Source: Gemmatimonadota bacterium (GTDB lineage: Bacteria; Gemmatimonadota; Gemmatimonadetes; Longimicrobiales; RSA9). From it: 8,840 nucleotides of DNA. A program made the translations under genes and the position numbers. The stretch's first letter is position 1. Every line of letters starts with the position of its first letter. This document shows, piece by piece, positions 5,645 through 8,840 of this stretch. The stretch lies in contig JACQPS010000129.1 in NCBI GenBank assembly GCA_016207445.1, positions 1-8,840 on the forward strand, in the 5' to 3' direction. The notes under the pieces were generated by a model. It was not told the DNA's origin. It saw only the letters and a program-made list of their open reading frames with translations, and did not search any database.

Positions 5645-7042
5645 ATGAACGACCGGACCTCCCGTCGCCGCTTCGTCAAGCAAACCGGCGCCATGCTCAT
5701 CGCCGGCGCGATCGGATCCCGCGCCTACGGCAAGACGCGGGTGCTCGAGCTCGTACCGCGTCACGAACCGCCCGGGCCACGCTCGCCCAACGACAACATC
5801 CGCATTGCCACGCTGGGGCTGGGCCTGATGGGGAAGGGCGACACGGAGACGGCGCTCAAGGTCCCGGGCGTCGAGCTCGTGGCCGTCGCCGATGTATACG
5901 ACGGCCGGCTCGCCCGCGCGAAGGAGCTGTGGGGCGACAAGATCTTCACGACCCGCGACTATCGCGAGATCCTGGCGCGGAAGGACGTGGACGCGGTGAT
6001 CATCGCGACGCCCGACCACTGGCACGCGCAGATGGCGATCGACGCCATGGCGGCCGGCAAGGATGTCTATCTGGAGAAGCCCATGGTGCACGAGCTGGCC
6101 GAGGGCCAGCGCATCATCGAGACGCAGCTCCGGACGAAGCGCATTCTCCAGGTCGGCAGCCAGCGCGTCAGCTCGATCATTTACGCGAAGGCGCGCGAGT
6201 TGCTGAAGGCCGGCGCGATCGGCGAGCTCAATCTGGTCGAGGCGGCCTGGGAGCGGAACTCGCCGCTCGGCGCCTGGCAGTACTCGATCCCGCCCGACGC
6301 GTCGCCCGCCACCATCGACTGGGACCGCTTCCTCGGCAGGGCGCCCAGGCGGCCGTTCGAGCCGATCCGTCTGTTCCGCTGGCGCAACTACCGCGACTAC
6401 GGCACGGGCGTGCCGGGCGATCTGTTCGTGCACCTGTTCTCGGGGATTCACTACGTGCTGGACAGCCTGGGGCCGACGCAGATCATGGCGCAGGGTGGGC
6501 TGCGCTTCTGGGAGGACGGGCGGGACGTGCCCGACGTGGTGGTCGGGCTGTACGACTACCCCGAAGCCAGGGCGCACCCGGCGTTCAACATCGTGCTGCG
6601 CGTCAATTTTGCCGCGGCGGGCGGGAGCGAGGAAGCGTTCCGCTTCGTCGGGCCGGAGGGCATCCTGACCGTGAGCCAGAGCGGCGTGACGCGGACGCGC
6701 GTGCCGAAGCGGATGGAGCCCGGCTACACCATCGACACGTTCCCGAAGGCCGTTCAGGAGCAGTTCCTGAAGCAGTACCGGGAGAAGTACCCGGAGCGAG
6801 CGCCCGAAATGGCCGCGCACGAGGACGAGCGCTACGTCCCGCCCCGCGGCTACGATGACCGCCTCGACCACTTCAAGAACTTCTTCGCGGCGGTGCGGTC
6901 GCGGCAGCCGGTGGTCGAGGACGCGGCGTTCGGGATGCGCGCCGCCGGACCCGCGCTCGTCACCAACCTGAGCTACACCGACGAGCGGGCGTACGCCTGG
7001 GATCCGGTCGCGATGAAGGTGGTGCAGCCAGCGGCAAGTTAG
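5645..7042 (+). CDS. Tat-exported Gfo/Idh/MocA-family oxidoreductase
   Basis: A 465-residue NAD(P)-dependent sugar oxidoreductase. The N-terminus SRRRFVK (6-12) is a twin-arginine motif followed by a hydrophobic run to about residue 24, so it is exported folded, presumably with cofactor already bound, as known for glucose-fructose oxidoreductase. The Rossmann motif GLGLMG is at 58-63, with D83 after the second strand. ATPDHWHAQMAIDAMAAGK (121-139) and EKP (144-146, catalytic Lys145) are family hallmarks. H263 and H269 in GDLFVHLFSGIHY lie where the family has its conserved active-site histidine. The C-terminal half is the usual alpha/beta substrate domain. It may oxidise sugars at C3 or reduce a 3-keto product; substrate and direction cannot be read from sequence. 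It is convergent with the isomerase/DUF1080 block, and its place in that pathway is inferred from genomic neighbourhood. Confidence 0.92.
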   Translation: MNDRTSRRRFVKQTGAMLIAGAIGSRAYGKTRVLELVPRHEPPGPRSPNDNIRIATLGLGLMGKGDTETALKVPGVELVAVADVYDGRLARAKELWGDKIFTTRDYREILARKDVDAVIIATPDHWHAQMAIDAMAAGKDVYLEKPMVHELAEGQRIIETQLRTKRILQVGSQRVSSIIYAKARELLKAGAIGELNLVEAAWERNSPLGAWQYSIPPDASPATIDWDRFLGRAPRRPFEPIRLFRWRNYRDYGTGVPGDLFVHLFSGIHYVLDSLGPTQIMAQGGLRFWEDGRDVPDVVVGLYDYPEARAHPAFNIVLRVNFAAAGGSEEAFRFVGPEGILTVSQSGVTRTRVPKRMEPGYTIDTFPKAVQEQFLKQYREKYPERAPEMAAHEDERYVPPRGYDDRLDHFKNFFAAVRSRQPVVEDAAFGMRAAGPALVTNLSYTDERAYAWDPVAMKVVQPAAS

Positions 7043-7052
7043 GATCGTCGAA

Positions 7053-7103
7053 ACTGCGGGTGTGGGTTATCGGGGTCAGGCGACTTCGGGCGGGGCCCGC
7101 AGT
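7053..7103. repeat. 8-bp inverted repeat between convergent genes
   Basis: ACTGCGGG (7053-7060) and CCCGCAGT (7096-7103) are exact inverted copies separated by 35 nt. They fill the 60-bp gap between the two convergent stops, and the right arm reaches the stop of the minus-strand gene. It could contribute to bidirectional termination, but the loop is long and there is no T-tract. Low confidence in function. Confidence 0.3.
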
Positions 7104-8041
7104 CAATAAATGGCCGCCAGCTCCTCGCGCACCCGCTCGAGCAGTCGCTTGGTCGCGCGGATGCCCTCGTCCTCGCTGAGCCGGTCGCCTTCGTACTCGA
7201 TGCCGACGTAGCCGCGATACCCCGCATCGAGAACGATCTTCATCATGCGCCGGTAGTTGGTGCGGGTCTCGTTCCCCTCCGCATCGAAGTCGTGGCTTTT
7301 CGCGCTGACGGCGCGGGCGAAGGGCATCAGCTCGGCCACCCCCTTGTAGCGGTCGTACCACTCCTCGGGCTGGACGCCGGGGGCGCTCAGGCGGAAGTTG
7401 CCGAAGTCCGGGAGCGTTCCCGCACGGGCGTGGTGCACGCGGCGGATCACCTCGGCGAGCCAGACGCCGTTGGAGGAGAGCCCGCCGTGGTTCTCGACGA
7501 TGACGTTGATCGCGTGGCCGTCGGCGAACTCGCAGAGCCGGCGCAGGCCGTCGGCCGCCAGCCGCATCTGCTCGCTGTAGGACCCCGCGCTGCGCGCGTT
7601 CACCCGGATCGAGTGACACGCCAGGAACCGCGCGGCCTCGACCCAGCGGGTGTGGTTCTCAACGGCCTGCCGGCGGCGCGCGTCATCCGGGTCGCCCAGG
7701 TCGCCCTCGGCATCGCACATGATGAGCAGGCTGCGGACGCCGGCGTCGTCCGCTCGAGACTTCAGCTCGCGCAGGTAGCGCGTGTCCCGCGCCCGCTCCT
7801 GGAAGAAGGTGTTCACGTACTCGACCGCATCCAGCCCGTAGGCGTTCCGGGCAGTCGCGGGGAAGTCGAGCGGATCGAGCGCGCCGGCCCGTAACGTCCG
7901 GTGCAGCGACCATTCGGCCAGTGAGATGCGGAAGAGCGGGTCCCGCGCGGGAGTGGGCGCGGGGGAGGGCGCGCCCAACCAGCCCACGCCGGCGGCGAGG
8001 GCCGCGGCGCGCTCGAGGAAATCGCGGCGGCTGAGGATCAC
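7103..8041 (-). CDS. Tat-exported sugar isomerase/epimerase-like TIM-barrel protein
   Basis: A 312-residue member of the xylose-isomerase-like / AP endonuclease 2 TIM-barrel superfamily. The GTG start at 8041 overlaps the upstream TGA as GTGA and places SRRDFL (residues 4-9) at the N-terminus, a textbook twin-arginine signal followed by AAALAAGVGWLGA. The barrel shows the family metal-site pattern: E183 (VIVENHGG), D212 (LPDFGNF), H250 (AKSHDFD) and E282 (VGIEYEG). E74 (AVEYVN) lies on an early strand. Relatives isomerise or epimerise sugars, and some cleave 3-keto glycosides by elimination, which would fit the neighbouring DUF1080 and oxidoreductase genes. The open frame continues upstream over the DUF1080 gene, but those codons are out of frame with that gene and are only a shadow. 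No Shine-Dalgarno sequence is seen, so translation is probably coupled. Confidence 0.9.
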   Translation of the reverse strand: MILSRRDFLERAAALAAGVGWLGAPSPAPTPARDPLFRISLAEWSLHRTLRAGALDPLDFPATARNAYGLDAVEYVNTFFQERARDTRYLRELKSRADDAGVRSLLIMCDAEGDLGDPDDARRRQAVENHTRWVEAARFLACHSIRVNARSAGSYSEQMRLAADGLRRLCEFADGHAINVIVENHGGLSSNGVWLAEVIRRVHHARAGTLPDFGNFRLSAPGVQPEEWYDRYKGVAELMPFARAVSAKSHDFDAEGNETRTNYRRMMKIVLDAGYRGYVGIEYEGDRLSEDEGIRATKRLLERVREELAAIY

Positions 8042-8757
8042 GGGTTCAGGCGCCTGATGCGGATGTTGCGGTACCAGACGAGATCGCCATGATCCTGCAG
8101 GCCGATGTGCCCGCGCGCGGCGATCCCGTACAGCGGCCACTCCGCGAACTTGCTCTTCGCGACGCGCGCCTTCCAATCGTCGCTCCATTGCTCGTAGTCG
8201 ACGATCTTCTTTCCGTTGAGCCAGTGCTGGACGCGCGCGCCGCGGGCCACAATGCGCGCGTGGTTCCACTCGCCCGCCGGCCGGCTCGCGTCGACCGCCG
8301 GCGCGTACAGCGCGTAATTCGCGCCGGCCGAGGTCAGAGCGCTTCGGCCGTCGGGGTGCCCGGCGTTGTCCAGGACCTGGTACTCCGCCCCACTCCAGTA
8401 GATCTCGTCGTACTGCTCGGTCGCGCGGTAGAAGATACCGCTGTTGCCGCCCGGCGAAGCCTTCCACTCGAGCTCGAGCTCGAAGTCGCCGAACTGCTCC
8501 CGCGTGATGAGGTCGCCGCCGCCCTCTCCCGGCACGAAGGCCAGCACGCCGTTCTCGGTGCGCCAGCCCGCCGGCACATCCTGCCGGCGGAACCCGCGCC
8601 ACCGCCCCAGGTCGGTCCCATCGAACAGGACCTGCCAGTTCTGCTCGGGTCGAGCGGCGGGCCGATCGTTCATCTGGTCTCCCGGCACGGAGCAGGCGCC
8701 CAGGGCGCACACCGCGATCGCGAGCGCGCTGAGGCGCAGGTTGGAGAGACCGCTCAC
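8038..8757 (-). CDS. DUF1080 (3-keto-disaccharide hydrolase family) lipoprotein
   Basis: A 239-residue protein. The GTG start at 8757 is chosen because it supplies a lipoprotein signal: hydrophobic ALAIAVCALGAC with lipobox LGAC and lipidated Cys22, followed by Ser23. Ser at +2 favours sorting to the outer membrane. The DUF1080 motifs are all present: WQVLFDGTDLGRW (41-53), GDLITREQFGDFELELEW (81-98), GGNSGIFYR (103-111), EYQVLD (125-130), GEWNHARIV (162-170), HWLNGKKI (178-185) and GLQDHGDLVWYRNIRI (219-234). The length is normal for a single-domain family member. Its stop overlaps the next gene's start (GTGA), so it is expressed with the TIM-barrel protein. The likely role is cleavage of a 3-keto glycoside at the cell envelope; this follows from the family name and neighbours, not from seen catalytic residues. 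It is clearly diverged from the paralogue at 990-1850. Confidence 0.92.
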   Translation of the reverse strand: MSGLSNLRLSALAIAVCALGACSVPGDQMNDRPAARPEQNWQVLFDGTDLGRWRGFRRQDVPAGWRTENGVLAFVPGEGGGDLITREQFGDFELELEWKASPGGNSGIFYRATEQYDEIYWSGAEYQVLDNAGHPDGRSALTSAGANYALYAPAVDASRPAGEWNHARIVARGARVQHWLNGKKIVDYEQWSDDWKARVAKSKFAEWPLYGIAARGHIGLQDHGDLVWYRNIRIRRLNP

Positions 8758-8840
8758 GTGCCGCGGCCCGGGTCGGCGGCGACCGCCGGCGTCGCCCCGG
8801 GAATGGCCGCCGGCGCGGCGGCCGGCACCCGGTCGCGGAA
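8754..8840 (-). CDS. C-terminal tail of an upstream gene (runs off right edge)
   Basis: An open frame of 28 sense codons, rich in Ala, Pro and Gly, ends at TGA 8756-8754 and overlaps the GTG of the DUF1080 lipoprotein as GTGA, the same arrangement as the next gene pair. The coupled overlap is the main reason to think it is real. Too little is visible to name a family; low-complexity tails like this are not diagnostic. The lipoprotein gene has no ribosome site of its own, which supports translational coupling to this frame. Confidence 0.5.
   Translation of the reverse strand, partial: FRDRVPAAAPAAIPGATPAVAADPGRGT

Noticed and set aside
1888..5700. A 1270-codon open frame on the minus strand opposite the cupredoxin and cyclase-porin genes
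   Set aside because: It is rich in Arg, His, Gly, Ala and Asp with no recognisable domain, and lies antisense to genes with clear domains. Long antisense frames are common in high-GC coding DNA.
5417..6871. A 484-codon minus-strand frame opposite the Gfo/Idh/MocA gene
   Set aside because: Low-complexity Arg/His/Asp-rich composition with no motifs; a shadow of the well-supported plus-strand gene.
7043..7102. A standard intrinsic terminator between the convergent genes
   Set aside because: Only an 8-bp inverted repeat with a 35-nt loop and no T-tract was found.
7103..8710. Reading the TIM-barrel gene as a 535-residue protein from 8710
   Set aside because: The extra N-terminal codons are an out-of-frame shadow of the DUF1080 lipoprotein, and the Tat signal at 8041 marks the true N-terminus.

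Overview
This is a high-GC, densely coded bacterial window. The gene content is exported (Tat, Sec and lipoprotein) sugar-oxidising enzymes, DUF1080 proteins and a cupredoxin/cyclase operon. That mix, with frequent GTG starts, suggests an environmental Gemmatimonadota- or Acidobacteriota-like genome. The taxonomic guess comes from gene style only; there is no rRNA or marker gene here.

Layout. (1) Positions 1-1850, minus strand: a Sec-exported DUF1080 protein (990-1850) is followed by the N-terminal half of a GMC-family FAD oxidoreductase (869 down to the left edge). A 154-bp inverted-repeat element (918-1071) lies between them and supplies the last codons of the DUF1080 gene. (2) Positions 1851-1956: a short divergent intergenic region with a perfect GC hairpin. 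(3) Positions 1957-5598, plus strand: a two-gene operon of a cupredoxin-like exported protein and, 3 nt later, a 979-codon ORF. This ORF reads through a complete membrane-bound class III adenylate cyclase into a signal-peptide-like segment and an outer-membrane beta-barrel porin. (4) Positions 5645-7042, plus strand: a Tat-exported Gfo/Idh/MocA oxidoreductase. (5) Positions 7103-8840, minus strand and convergent: a Tat-exported TIM-barrel sugar isomerase/epimerase-like protein, a DUF1080 lipoprotein and the tail of another gene. Both junctions in this block are GTGA stop/start overlaps.

How it fits together. GMC oxidoreductase, Gfo/Idh/MocA oxidoreductase, two DUF1080 proteins (3-keto-disaccharide hydrolase family) and an isomerase-like TIM barrel are the parts expected of an oxidative glycoside-cleavage route: C3 oxidation of a glycoside, cleavage of the 3-keto sugar, then rearrangement or reduction. 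Four of the five carry export signals, so the chemistry probably takes place in the periplasm. The cupredoxin/cyclase/porin block looks like a separate envelope sensing and uptake module embedded in the cluster. The most unusual item is the cyclase-porin fusion, which joins a cytoplasmic signalling enzyme to an outer-membrane protein in one uninterrupted frame.
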